Made by a program: the position numbers and the translations under genes. From Cryptomeria japonica (lineage: Eukaryota; Streptophyta; Pinopsida; Cupressales; Cupressaceae), in assembly GCF_030272615.1 (NCBI RefSeq), contig NC_081406.1, forward strand, positions 184,487,770 to 184,551,769: 64,000 nucleotides of DNA. The letters are read 5' to 3'. The notes under the pieces were generated by a model. The model was not told the origin of the DNA. It ran no database searches and saw only the letters and a list, made by a program, of their open reading frames with translations. This document shows positions 24,646 to 37,095 of this stretch, in pieces. How positions within the stretch are numbered: the stretch's first letter is position 1; every line of letters starts with the position of its first letter.

Positions 24646-25079
24646 TTAGGAGGTATGTGATAAGTGGTGGTAAGGTGGAAATAAACTAGCATAGTTTAAT
24701 AGAGAGCTTTCTTAAGAAGTGCACTTGATAGATAATGGATTTAAGCATTTTTTAGATTGAACTTATGTTGCAATTGAATTTGAAATAAAATTTGAATAAT
24801 TTATTATATTTTATAGCATAGATACCTTTTAGTTTGTGGCTCTTAGTTGAAAAAGTTTGAATCTATGGTTGGTGCTTTCATATTATGATTTAGATGCTTC
24901 TAGATTAAATATAAAGCCTTAAGTTTTATTTTGAAAATTCTTTTAAATTTGATGGATAAAATTTAGGTTAATTTTAAAATATAGATTTTAATCATTTAAA
25001 TAAGATAATTTATTTGCAATATTTCCTTTGTACATTAAATGTAAAATTATTTTTGAGCCTCATTGTCAAAATATGTAAT

Positions 25080-25535
25080 GTTATAGTTTTAAAGATATTC
25101 AAATTTCTATCAAGCTTGTGGTGTAGAGTTTTCACCGTTGGAACTTGTATTATAGTGTGTGGTGTTATAGTTTGAAAGATTAGGTTTTGTTATGGAAGCA
25201 TAAGGTGTATAGTTTTCAACATCTTTCAACATTGGAGCTTGTATCAGAGCATGTGGTCTTATAGTTTGAAAGATTAGGTTTTGTTATGGAAGCATGTGGT
25301 GTATAGTTTTCAACATCTTTCAAAATTGGAGCTTGTATAGAGTGTGTGGTGTTATAGTTTGAAAGATTAGGTTTTGTTATGGAAGCGTGTGGTGTATAGT
25401 TTTATATGTTGGAACAATTTGAAAGATTAGGTTTTGTTATGGAAGCCTGTGGTGTATAGTTTTCAATATTGGAACTTGTATTATAACATGTGGTGATAGT
25501 TTGAAAGATTATGTTTTGTTATGGAAAAGTTTCCA
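25080..25535. repeat. 94-bp tandem repeat, copy B
   Basis: Counterpart of 4560-5010: repeated GAAAGATTAGGTTTTG with TATGGAAGC and GTGTATAGTTTTCAAC. The copy number is the same as in A. Confidence 0.78.
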
Positions 25536-25714
25536 ACTAAAGTGATAAGATGTAGTGTCATCTTAAATTATTAAAGTAATAATAAATTTATTTACTTAAG
25601 TAATCTATAGGTTTATAAATAAATTTTTAATATAACTTTTCAATAAATATTTGAAGGAGAGTAAAACCTATATGGATATCTCAAGTACAGCTACTTAAAA
25701 ACACAAATATGTAT

Positions 25715-26716
25715 CAATCTTGAAGTGCATATTCATCATTTTTTTATTTTTTTAGTTAAACTTATAAATGAGTTATTACAATAGAACTTTAAGCTCATGC
25801 AAATTCACTTTGATATATAAAAATTTGATAGAAATAAAAATGAAATTCTTTTAATATGAAGAACAAGTGTAAAAAAATCTATATTATTATCACCCTAAAA
25901 TTAAATAATAATATTTAAAATGTATTAAAACACATCTAAAAAATAGCATTTTTTTAAGGAAAAGGGGGTGAGCTCTATAAATGTATTAATATTTAAAAAT
26001 GTACAATTAAAAAAGAGACTCTTGATGGAGCCTACATTCACCAAAATAGAAAGTCTATAATGCCTATTCCTACCCAAAAAAACCCTAGAGAATTAAGCCA
26101 CCTAACAACCTAACTAAACATCATAGAGATTTTCAAAAAAAGTGTTAAAACATCACATTATTCTTAAAGGATATAAATACATTTAAAATTATATGATTAC
26201 ATAACACTAATGCACAAATAGATATAAACTCTAATATCTAACTTACGTCCTCTAAGGTTTTTAAATGTCATTACTAATAAACCATTAACTAAAAGATACA
26301 TGAGTTTTTTTTTCCCTACTTAAACTATTACACACAACATAGAAACGTTGTAATATAGAAACGTTACCATCTAAACTGTATAATTATAATCATGTGATAT
26401 AATTTATCTAACACTATCGAGTTATTACATTCATTTTATTTCACTAATATCCAATCATTCTTAAGCTATTGAAATATTCAACATGATAGAATCTATCTAT
26501 TCCTATAATATAGTAGGTGCTAATGTAACATTATTTAAGTATACATGAATACATCATTACAATACATATTACATCTCATAGATGGAATATATTAGAGGCA
26601 TAATTCGACCATTAAAAATAAATTGTAATGATATCCTGATCACATGAATGATATACAAATAGAAGTGCATAGATAAATCTTTATATATATCATATATTAC
26701 ATTCATATTATAATTA
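25715..26716. other. AT-rich segment, no gene; deleted from block A
   Basis: Non-coding. Its first part aligns with block C around 54440-54630 (TATCAATCTTGAAGTGC and TATTATCACCCTAAAAT are shared), which shows it is ancestral and was lost from A. Nothing else is recognisable in it. Confidence 0.6.
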
Positions 26717-26925
26717 CTTAGCACTAGAATTAAAGTGAAGAAGCAACATCCATCACACACATGCACATCCAACAAGGAATCCCAATTAAAGAAGACATCA
26801 ACCACCCCACCATGTGGAACCAGAAAGGTCCACCCCCATGCTCTAGAGAACAAACCTAGGATTTACCAATTGAAAAGAGGGACTTGGTAATCCAGTACAA
26901 GAGATTCTTCTCAATTTTTGGCAAG

Positions 26926-29130
26926 AAAAACATTCCACATATCAACAAGTGAAGCCTAAAAATTGGAGGGAATTCTTAAAAAGAAATTTTTTTCCCATGC
27001 CAAATCCATTTCCATCCAAAACCTAGAAGCCAAGAGGGTGTGGGAAGGAAGGATTGGCGATAGCATTGAGTCTTATGCTACTGAATGGAAGAACTTGAAG
27101 CTAGGAAAAAGGTGTCATAACATTGAAGAGCCTCTTTGATATTTTTATCCTCTTCAAGGAGCATGAGAAAAGAATCACCTGTAAAGTGCCCATTAACTAG
27201 CTATTGAGGTAACTCATAAAAGGTAATGTCATGAACTCACCCAACAAAAATGGAATCTACTAGTAAATAACCAAACACATAAGTAGCAAGAACATATAAG
27301 GAGGGCACAAGAGGGAACCCTTAGCAAATGGAATGAAAAAGTCCAACAACAAAGGAATGTCAGTGATTGATAGTAATACATGTAGAGACATCACCAAATA
27401 GGATTTTAATAGATTTAATGATGCATGGGTCAAATCCGAGAGCTCGAAACATGGCCAAGATAAAATGCCACTCAATGAGATCTTAAGTATTAGAAAAGAC
27501 AATTTTTAAGAAGATGGCAGCTTGTCGAGAACAGATGGTCCATTCCATCCCCTCTTGCACAATAATGATATTATCCATAGTGAATCTAGATTTAATGAGA
27601 CTATTTTTCTCAGGATGAAAAATGAGTAGGAGCATGTGAAAGATTATTTAAAGCCAAAGCTTTAGCAATGATCTTGTAACAAACATTCAACAAAGTGATA
27701 AGCTACCAGTTACAAATATCCTCCAAATCTTTAGGTTTGGGAATAAATTTTATGTCTCCTATATTTATTAACTAACCTAATGATTTATTATGAAAGACTT
27801 CAAGATGGAATTGTGCATGTCAGAACCCACACAGGGCCAAAGGGCCTTATAAAATTCACATGAAAAACCATCACAGTGCAAGGTTGTCTCATCTACCATG
27901 GTGTTGACAATGTCTTTGAAATTTTCTAAATATATTTATTGCTCATAGAAAGTGTATTGAGCCTCTAAAAACCATTTTAGAAAAACATGAAGATAGTCTT
28001 GAAGGGCACAATCTCACTTAGGAGAGGTATCTTGAGTTATGAATTTTTTTTCATAATGGTGAACAAATGCCTAGAGAACATCTAGTAACCTAGAGAGTAT
28101 AATGTGACCTTCCTTAATTTTTCAATACCCCACTAAGAATGATGTGCATGAAGAACCAAAACTATCTTTTTGGAGGCATGGTCACCCACTTTTAACCAAT
28201 GACATCTAGCCTTAGTTTGAGCACCATGAGTAGACTAGACAACAATTTTCTTTTGTCGACACAACTAAGCCAACCCAAAGCTACATAGACATAGGCATAG
28301 ATTTTGTAGCCTATCAAAATTTTAGAGTGGTAGCTTCATAAGATGATCAACGCGATTGAGAAAGTTGTTGGTCATAGATATAAAGAAGATGCATTGGGCA
28401 CTAGGTAGCATGATTCCACTATGCAATCCAACCAAATTGATGAGCTAGACAATATTCAAAATTCCAAACCTATTCGATATGAGCCAATGTGGGTTGGTGA
28501 TACAACAATGATGTGTTCAAATAAAACTAGATATTAGAAGGCCACTTTGGACCCACCTTCCACTTAATGCCGAATTTGATGGGAAAGTGGTCTAAAAAAG
28601 TGACCTTGGGGACAAAGACCACTGATAGATGTTGACAAGACATGAAAGAGAAAAAAAATAGGCTATAATAGAATGACATAGCCATTGTAGGATTCTGACA
28701 CTTCGTACCCAAAAATTACTCCATGTATGCCAAATAACATGCAGGTGGTCATGATAAGAATTGGGATAAAAAAGCTCCAATTAATTGTGCATGTAAAACC
28801 ATGCCTCCTTCTCACAAGATGTCCATTTACATTAGAAAGGAACTAAGCCTTATTTATTAGTCATCACCTCAACCATATTAAAATCCCTACATGAGACCTA
28901 AGTCGTCGGAGGCATTGAATCCATAATCCATCGTTAGAGGGTAGATTTTTCAATAGTATCATTGGGAGCATAAACATTAATGATTCCAAAAGAATGGTTT
29001 TCAATTGACATGAGGATTTACATAAAATGGTGAGTAGGATCATACCCATGATCAATGACATAGAAATACCAATATAATGCAATAAAAGTTACCACATCCC
29101 ATGGGCTAGCCTTGTGTTGAAAAGAATACA
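26926..29130 (-). pseudogene. Degenerate LINE (endonuclease and reverse transcriptase relic)
   Basis: Read on the minus strand, 28500-29010 gives the plant L1-type AP-endonuclease signature: F-G-I-I-N-V-Y-A-P-N-D, then C-R-D-F-N-M-V-E (normally G-D-F-N-M-V-E) and a S/L-D-H-F-P-I segment. Further along, about 27300-27500 gives a reverse-transcriptase stretch of the type D-L-I-E-W-x-F-I-L-A-M-F-R-A-L-G-F. Stops and frameshifts are frequent. The 5' end would be on the right; no poly-A tail or target duplication is identified. The left edge coincides with the end of block B. Confidence 0.7.
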
Positions 29131-30013
29131 CAAGGCCATCTAGCTAGATGACATGACATGCTACAAAAAACATGAATGAAGCAATTTTAACTTGCTAAAG
29201 ACACAAAACATAAACAACGAGATAATTTTGTTGAGTATCCTACATGGAATACTTCTTGGCTAGGTTCAGAGAGTTTTTTAGTTGTGAAACTTCACCAATT
29301 AGTGAATTCTGCATGAATAGTCTGGGGCAACATCATGGTCAAATCGCCCAGAATTTCAGGGTTAATGGTACACTGTAGAATTTGGCTTCTCCATTGACCA
29401 CACATCGTCAACGTGCATGCCCATAATATTTGCCTAGAATCACTTGGACGTGGGTATTAGATCACCTCTGTTATTCGCCAACAATAGTAAAACGACCATG
29501 TACCCAGGACCTAATTCATGAATGGTAAATTAAATGTTCATTGCACGCGTTGGCCAAATTTGCCAATATCAATTAAAAAATTATAAGAATTTGAGGACCC
29601 ATTTCGCCCTGCTTAAATTAAATGTTCATTGCACGCCTACGCAATTTGCCAAAAATGCAATTAAATTAAATGTTTATTGGCAATTGCAACACCCGGGCCC
29701 CGCGCAATTCGCCAAAAATGCAATCATGGATTTCTCTAACTACACTCTTTCTTACACTCTTTCTTACAATTTGTTCGTGTCTGATTAGTAAATTGGGAGG
29801 TCTCAAGTCTCGATTCGTATTCCACAAATTGAGTTGGAAAGTAGAAGTTCATTGTAGGGCGGAGGGCCAAAGTTACAATCCTGCAACACAGGTCTAGGCA
29901 TTCTTGATTCTTGATTCAGAGAATTGAGAAGGCATAAAGGTGAGTAATCATTTCTTCATACTTGATAGTATTAGTTTTAGCTTTTAATTTGTAGTGAGAG
30001 GTCAAGACTCAAG
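29131..30013. other. Spacer, possible 5' part of the hAT element
   Basis: No gene is seen. Between about 29527 and 29730 an AAATTAAATGTTCATTGCACG-like motif occurs three times (29527, 29613 and a variant near 29662), each followed by a GCCAAATTTGCC or GCCAAAAATGCAA variant. A GTGAGT-like donor follows at about 29940. This may be the subterminal and untranslated leader region of the transposon. Confidence 0.4.
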
Positions 30014-31394
30014 ATGTCACAATTAGACATGGGTGAGACTCCTCAAGGTGGTGAAGGGATTGAGATGTCACACAAGGGTGAGACTAAGACTCCTTAGGGT
30101 GGTGAAGGGATTGGGATGTCAGACAAGGGTAAGACTCCTCAGGGAGGTGAAACTGAAGGGATTGAGAGGCCATAAAAATGCCCAAAACTTAAACTTAAAG
30201 ATACTACCATAAAGTATTTCTTTGGAATTGGCAAAGTTTTTGGTCCATCAACTTCTGCAGTTGCAGAAGCCTTTCATAGTAGCTCACCACCACCAAAAGG
30301 TGGGATTGTCATTTAGTTAAATGCATCAAATAAGGATGACAATACCGATACGACAAAAGATTTTCTAAGGGATACACACAATGAGATAATTCACTTGGAT
30401 GCCAATGCTAGTACTGAAGATGATTTTGGTTGGAAGAAAAGAAAAAGGAAAATAAAACTGGGGTGAGCATGGGAGATGAGAAGGAGTTTTAAGATTCATC
30501 GGGTAGCAAAGTACCCATTCATTGAACCAATCTCAAACAATGATGAACAACCAAAAAAATGTAGGTGTAAGATTTGTAGCTAGAAAACTAAAAGAGAGAA
30601 GAAGATGCAGCTAAGGCTTGACACCATAGAAAAGCATATTGGTAAGGTTTATGAAAAACATATCATAGATGGAAAGGAAACACGAGTAGTAAGATGGAAA
30701 TAAAAGGAAGAATATCTTCATGTTAAGTATGCCATGGAATATGAAGAGCATAACCACAAAATGACATTGATTGGTAATAGTGGATTTGGAGATACAATCA
30801 AGGCTGGGCTTAAACATATAGTGAAAGATGCAAACTTGACAAAGACTCTTTAGCTAAGTGTTGTTTTTCATATTCTATAGAGAGGGCATCCTATGAAAGA
30901 TTTTCCAGAATTTAGTAATCTATTATCTTTCTTAAATGTTCCTCACTATCCTATGTCACATTGGTCAATAAACGCTAGATAGGAGATGGCAAACTGTCTC
31001 GCTAAGGTGGAAAAGCAAAATTTACAAGAGAGTGTAAAATAGTCAAATTTCATTTCATTATCCATAGATGAAGTTACTACGGTAGATAACACTACTTGGG
31101 TTTGTATGCATGTGTATACCATAAAAGAACATGTCCGCCAAGTTCATCTACTCTGTGTTTGTAAAATAATGGGCAATTCAACAACATAAAATTTATATTT
31201 GGAAGTTAAGAAAGCTTTGAATGAAATTGCTAGTATGGATGACTTCACAATTGCCAAGAAGTTGGTGTGTGTTGGAGCTAATGGAGCTACAGTAATGCAA
31301 GGTCAAAGGACCGGTCTTTGCGCAAGATTACAAACTAGTATTGCACCATACATGGTTGGCATTCACTGCATTATCAGAGAGTTGTCAAGGTTGA
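30014..31394 (+). pseudogene. hAT-family transposase, truncated, with many in-frame stops
   Basis: One reading frame of about 460 codons is kept from ATG 30014 without a frameshift but with roughly eleven stops, mostly TAG. In order: a short repeated Gly/Glu-rich N-terminus; a BED-type finger region (K-Y-P-F-I-E-P-I, then C-R-C-K-I-C and a D-T-I-E-K-H motif, about 30500-30650); then the hAT/DUF4371-like core (F-I-S-L-S-I-D-E-V-T, K-K-L-V-C-V-G-A-N-G-A, M-V-G-I-H-C). The frame ends at G-I-H-C where hAT transposases continue with A-H-R, because an LTR fragment follows. The dimerisation domain is lost. Terminal inverted repeats were not found. Confidence 0.7.
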
Positions 31395-31399
31395 TGATT

Positions 31400-31840
31400 T
31401 GTATTAATAGTTGTCATATTCATGTAATTTTGATATCAATGATGTGTTTGCATTATCAGAGAGTTGTGTATGTGCGAACAAGAAAATTCATCTTTTGGTG
31501 AGAAATGTAGAGTAGAAAGTTTTTAGAGAAGATAAATATGCTTAACTAGAACTGTCATCAAGCATTTGGAGATGCTATTCTTTCAGTTCATGTAATTTGG
31601 ATTGTTGTCCAATCTTTATAAGGTAGTGAGACTTCCTCAAGGTTGTAACCCTCCTTGTTTTTGAGTAGTGTTCTCTAGGAAGTGTGCCTGAATGCATGTG
31701 CATTCCCCATTGTAATATTTTCATATACTACTATAGAGTATCATTTTATTATTGGTAGGTTCCCACCATCATTTTTCCTTTAACCGGGTTTTCCACGTCA
31801 AAATATTCGTGTTGTTGTTGTTATTGTTCTTATCAGAGAA
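31400..31840 (+). repeat. 5' LTR remnant of the copia element
   Basis: Aligns with about 38160-38580 in the 3' LTR (shared TTCATCTTTTGGTGAGAA and CTCCTTGTTTTTGAG-like stretches). Its left part is missing and the hAT frame stops there; its last bases are missing where the gypsy fragment begins. Confidence 0.75.
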
Positions 31841-33868
31841 TTGCCTTTGATAATGTTCTAAAGGACAGGCCAAACTTTCAAGGGCTAAAAATGCCCCGAA
31901 GGCCTTCAAAAATGCCAATTACTAGTATATAGAAAAACTAAAAAAATATTAAAATATTTTTCCATTGTTTCAGATTTTCTTATGATCATTACTTCCCCCT
32001 TCAAAAGAAATGGGCCCCATTGCATCAACACTCTGAATGAGATGAGGAAAACATTATTGAATCTGCTCCGTGGTAAACCACTTTCCTTGTTGAGAAATCT
32101 GCTATGCTCGAACCACTTTGTACAAGTAAATATGTTGTTATTTTAGTATTTTCACCATGGTGTCCACAATCTGATCGCATTGGAATGGGGTAGCTGCATT
32201 TGGATTCAATTCTGTAGTGGAGATTGTTTCTACAATATCTAATAGTGGAGAAAAATATGGCTTCAAGAGTTCCACATTGAAGACTACATGAAGACCCAGA
32301 AATGGAGGTAAATTAATCTCAAAAGTATTATCACCAACTTGCTTGATAATGGTGTATGGCCCATAACATAGAGGAAAAAGCTTCCTATTGGCACCGTACA
32401 ATCGTTCCTTCTAGATATGCAACCACAACTTGCCCTCGACTTGAAAATGATGAGGAGTACGATGCTCATCATGTCTCTCCTTATATTTCTTATTTGTGTG
32501 CTTCAAGATTTCATGAACTTGTTGCTGCAGATGATGAATTCTATCAATGAATTGGGTTGCCTTATCTTCCTCCTTACCAACATGTGGAACCAGATCAGGT
32601 TGAATAAGGGGTATGTCAACATCCATGGGTGCAAGTGGCAAATAACCAAAACAAACCTCAAATGGGTTGTGGCTAGTTGAACTATGAATTGCCCTGTTGT
32701 AGCTATATTGAACATATGGGAGACTTTCATCCCATGTGTGGAGATATTTTGAGTGGTACATTCATAGGATGTGTGTGATCTTCCGATTCACTACCTCTGT
32801 TTGGCCATTTGTTTTAGGGTGGAAAGTAGTAGACTTTGTTAATTTTGTGTCCATATTTTCCCATAGTGGAGACCAGAACTTACTAAGAAATGTGTTGTCC
32901 CTATTCGAGATAATGGTATTTGGTAGACCAAAATGAACCCAAATGTATTCAAAGAAGAGCTTTGCAGTGTCCTCTACAGAAATTGTTTTTTTACATGCCA
33001 CTATTACTGCCATTTTTTAGAACCTATCTACCACAACATACACACAATCATGGCCTCTTTCGACGGTAGGAAGACCAGACATTTAGTCCATAGAAACTAA
33101 GAGCCAAGGTTTTTTAGGAACAGGAAGTGGTGAATACAACCCAAGTTTACGATTGGCAAGCTTAGCAATAACACATGCGGTACAAGCTTGAATATATGAA
33201 ATAACATCATTTCATAATTTTGGCCAATAGAAATGCCTCTAAAGTATAGCAGTAGTCTTACCTATACCAAAATGACCAGCAACCTTACTATAGTGAGCTT
33301 CCCATATCAACTTTTTGCATTCTGCATTGGGCACACAGATTTGGCCAACGTGAGAAAGCATTCCATCCTGCAAATAGAAGTCATTCGCTTGATGTCCCTT
33401 CACTGATTGATTATAAACATCTACAAATTCAACATTATTCTCATACAAGAAAGCCTAGGCTTTAGTTTGATGACCACATGATTTCAAAACCATACTTATG
33501 GTTGCAATTGGAGGCCTGCTCAAACAGTCTGCTACTTTGTTAGTGCTTCCCTTCTTGTGGCAAATGTTAAGGTAAAATTGTTGAAGATATGCTGACCATT
33601 GTTGATGTCGATCATTCTACAATTTCCCTTGTGTTTACAAAAATTGAAGAGGTTTTTGATCTTTGTGCATGACAGTCTCCTTACCCAAAATGAAAAGTTT
33701 CCACTGCTTATAGGCTTGAACAAGAGCATACAGTTCCTTGTCATAAGTGGCATAACAACACATTATAACAGAAAAAGTCTGACTGTGATATGCAATTGGA
33801 TGACCATGTTGCATGAGGACTTCCACTAGAGCATATTCTGATGCATCTGTTTGTATTTCAAATGATTA
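31841..33868 (-). pseudogene. Ty3/gypsy fragment: RNase H, integrase and C-terminal region
   Basis: On the minus strand one frame is preserved from about 33868 down to 32138, broken only by in-frame stops. It gives gypsy RNase H (D-A-S-E-Y-A-L, M-Q-H-G-H-P-I-A-Y-H-S-Q, K-E-L-Y-A-L-V), an H2C2-type integrase N-domain (around G-H-F-G-I-G-K-T), integrase core (F-G-L-P-N-T-I-I-S-N-R-D, F-H-P-K-T-N-G-Q-T-E), the N-P-F-E-V-C-F-G-Y motif and a C-terminal G-P-Y-T-I-I-K-Q-V-G-D-N segment. Reverse transcriptase and both LTRs are absent, so this is an internal fragment, inserted head-to-head with the surrounding copia. Confidence 0.85.
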
Positions 33869-34437
33869 GATTTTCTTCTGATCATATAGTGATATTTGGA
33901 GATGATAAAGCTTGTGTAATTCGTTGTAGAGGTTCTATTTCTCTTGATGGTAAGAATAATATAGATGATGCATTATATGTTGAAGGTTTGAAGCATAATA
34001 TTTTGAGTGTTGGACAAATGGTTGATAAGGGATATCCTTTGAAATTTAATAATGGTAAATGCAACATTCTGAATGCCTCTGGTATAGAGATTTGCATCAA
34101 GAACTAAGACTTAAGGTAATATATTTCATTTGAATGTTGGTGAGAAAAGTTGTTTGATTTCCCAGATAGATGAAAGTTGGTTGTGGCATAGAAGGATGTG
34201 TCATGTTAATTTTGACTGCATGATTAAGATAAGTTCTACTCAAGCTATTAGAGATTTTCCTAAGATTGTGAAATATTGTAATCTAGTATGTAAAGAATGT
34301 CAATTGGGAAAGCAAACAATAATTTCATTCAAAAGAAAATACTATACATCTAATGGATTATTAGATCTTGTCCATACTTATTTCTGTGGTCCTAGAAGAG
34401 TAAGAATTGTGAAGGGTGATAGATATTTCATGTTGTT
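33869..34437 (+). pseudogene. Copia protease end, pre-integrase and integrase N-terminus
   Basis: Plus-strand translation gives the region after the protease motif (G-S-I-S-L-D-G-K-N-N-I-D-D-A-L-Y-V-E-G-L-K-H-N), the gag-pre-integrase signature W-L-W-H-R-R-M-C-H-V-N, the zinc-binding C-K-E-C-Q, then L-V-H-T-Y-F-C-G-P. In the last the catalytic Asp of the usual H-T-D-L-C-G-P is replaced by Tyr. A frameshift lies near 34110. The frame is interrupted at 34438 by the LINE tail. Confidence 0.8.
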
Positions 34438-34643
34438 TTCGATAAAGATAAACGGGTTTTACATGGAACCGAAACCAAAAGTTTTACAAAAGTCGAACAT
34501 CAGCCAAAAAGATAGAAACCAATAGAAAAACAAGGGAGCACCCCAGAATAGACACGAAAGAAAAAGAGACACAGACAACAAAACAAAAGCACTCAAATAA
34601 GAGAGTGCACCAACTCCTTGTTCTTTTGGATGGTAATCTTATT
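34438..34643 (-). mobile_element. 5'-truncated LINE tail inside the copia integrase
   Basis: A 206-bp insertion flanked by GATATTTCATGTTGTT (34422-34437) and GATATTTTATGTTGTT (34644-34659), a 16-bp target duplication with one mismatch. Removing it restores the integrase motif R-Y-F-M-L-x-I-D-D-Y-S-R. The left end (TTCGATAAAGATAAACGGGT) resembles the left end of the LINE at 39631, so both are minus-strand 3' tails of related LINEs. Confidence 0.75.
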
Positions 34644-37095
34644 GATATTTTATGTTGTTGATTGATGACTATTCTAGAATAATGTGAGTTACTTTTCTAA
34701 GGGAGAATTCAAAAGCACTGGAGAAATTCAAGATATTCAAAGCTAAGGTGGATACATAGATAGGATTGAAGCTGAAATGTCTAAGATCTGATAGAGGAGG
34801 AAAATTCACATCTGGTGAGTTTGATTCATTTTTTGAAAAGCTTGGAATTAGAAGACATTTATCTGCTCCTAGAACACCTAAGTAGAATGGAGTTGTTGAA
34901 AGGAAGAACATAACTATTTTGGATGCTGCTAGGACTATGTTGATTGAAGGGAATGTTTTTAAGACATTTGGAGACAATTTGTTATCACGGTTGTATACAC
35001 ATTCAACCGGGTGCATATAAAAGGTGATTCTGATAAGGCTCCTTATGATTTATGGTTTGGTCATGTTCCTACAGTTAGATATTTCATAATTGTTGGAAGA
35101 AAATATTATATCAAAAGAGATGAGGATATATGAAAGTTTGATGCAAGATGTGATGAAGGAAACTTCTTGGGTTATTCTAGTAAGACAAAAGTCATCGGTG
35201 TTACAATGAGAGGTTGAGAAAGATAGTGGAAAGTGAAAATGTGAAGGTTGATGAATGCCATGGAAAGAAGACTAGAGCATGTGGATATGAGTTTGAGTTT
35301 GATGATCAAGATGTTATTTCAAAGTAAGTGAATACTAAGAGCCTAAAGAAGAATGATTTGGAAGAGATAGATAATCTAGATATTATTATTGTCAATGGAG
35401 AAGTTCAAGAACCTAAGAATCAGAATAATCAGAAGTCTCTGAGGTATGTGAGATTAAATCATTCAGAAAATTAGATTATTGGTGATAAACATAAAGATGT
35501 GATGACTAGGAGAAGGATTGTTGTTGAAGAGATATGTTTTATTTCTAAGATTCAACCTAAAGATGTTGTTGAAGATTGTAAAGATGAGAATTGGATAAAA
35601 GCTATGGAAGAAGAGTTCAATCAGATTGAGAAGAACAATACATGGGAACTTGTTCTGAGACCAAAAGCCAAGAATGTGATTGGTATATAATGGGTATTTA
35701 GAAATAAATTGAATGAAGTCGGTGAAGTAGTTAGAAACAAAGAAATATTGGTATGTAAAGGATACTCATAGATGGAAGGAATTGGTTATGATGAGACTTT
35801 TTCTCTAGTAACTAGAATTGAAGTTGTTAGATTAATTCTTGCATATGCTTCTTATAGGATTTTCAAAGTATATTAGATGGATGTGAAGTCAACCTTTATG
35901 AATGGTGATTTGGAAGAGGGAGTCTACATTGAGCAACCAGATGAGTTTTCATTATCAAATGAAGGAGACATGGTATGCATATTGAAGAAAGCACTATATG
36001 AACTTAAAAACATCCCCTAGAGCTTGGTATGCTAGATTGGATAGGTATTTGATGAAGTTTGGATTCTATAAAGGTACTGTTGATAATAATTTATACTTTA
36101 AGGTTGACAATGATAACATTCTGATTGTTGAAGGTTTTGTTGATGACATTATTTTTGGAGGAAATGATGATTTGAGTATGAGGTTTGTTGATGATATTCA
36201 AAAAGAGTTTGAGATGTCTATGATAGGTGAGAAAAAATTATTCCTAGGATTGCAGATTAAATAGACTGATAAAGGCATTTTCATTTCTCAATCTAAGTAT
36301 GTGAAGGAATTGTTGAATAAGTTTGGGTTAGATAACTCCAAACCTATTTGAACTTGTATGGTGAATGGATGCAAGTTGTCTAAGCATGATGAATCTCTGA
36401 AAGTTAATCAGACCTTGTATATATCTATGGTTGGTGGACTACTATACTTGACTCGGACTAGACCAGATATTATGCATGCTGTTTGTCTTTGTGCAAGATT
36501 TAAAGATGATCCTAAAGAAAGTCATGTTACTATTACAAAGAGGATTTTCAGATACTTGAAGGAGATAAATGACTATAGTTTGTGGTATCTGAAGAATGAT
36601 GATTTCATGTTATGTGCTTATAGTGATGCAGATTGGTTAGGTAATGATGATGACCAGAAGAGTACCTCTGGTGGTGCATTATTTTTGGGACAAGAAGTTG
36701 GTTTCTTGGGCAAGTAAGAAGCAAGATGCTATTTATCTATCTATTGTAGAAGTTGAATACATTTCTGCTGCTAGCAAATGTACTCAGATAGTTTGGATGA
36801 AGCAAATATTGAAGGAAATTAGAGTTGTTTATGAAGAGCCTACTGTTATATATTGTGATAATTCAAGTGCTATCAATATTTCCAAGAGTCGGGTACTGTA
36901 GTCTAAAACAAAGCATACATCAATCAAGTATCATTTATTGAGAGAGGAAGTCAATGAGGAAGAAGTCAAATTGGAGTATGTATCTACAAAGAATCATATT
37001 TTAGATATCTTTACTAAGCCTTTTCCTACAAATAAATTTATAAATATGAGAGATAAGTTAGGGGTCTTTGTCCCTTCTGATGAGAACTAGATGCA
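34644..37095 (+). pseudogene. Copia integrase C-terminus, reverse transcriptase and RNase H
   Basis: The continuation of integrase is recognisable (D-R-G-G-K-F, N-G-V-V-E-R-K-N). Reverse transcriptase follows at about 35590-36330: A-M-E-E-E-F-N-Q-I-E-K-N-N-T-W, V-F-R-N-K-L-N, then M-D-V-K-S-T-F-M-N-G and the catalytic F-V-D-D-I-I-F-G-G. RNase H is at about 36360-37020 (Y-S-D-A-D-W-L-G-N, Y-C-D-N-S-S-A-I-N). Frame changes occur near 36000 and 36710, and stops are scattered through it, often where a Gln or Trp codon is expected. Confidence 0.85.

Larger units (their letters stand above)
19251..26925. repeat. Segmental duplication, block B
   Basis: Second copy of block A. It keeps two segments lost from A (21185-22630 and about 25715-26716), both of which find relatives in block C. 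Similarity to A ends at about 26925, where a LINE fragment starts. It contains the WOX-B pseudogene. Confidence 0.9.

Noticed and set aside
26717-26925. Shared 200-bp segment (also 5187-5393) as part of the adjacent LINE
   Set aside because: It is collinear in both blocks while the LINE is present only in B, so it belongs to the duplicated host segment or an older insertion.
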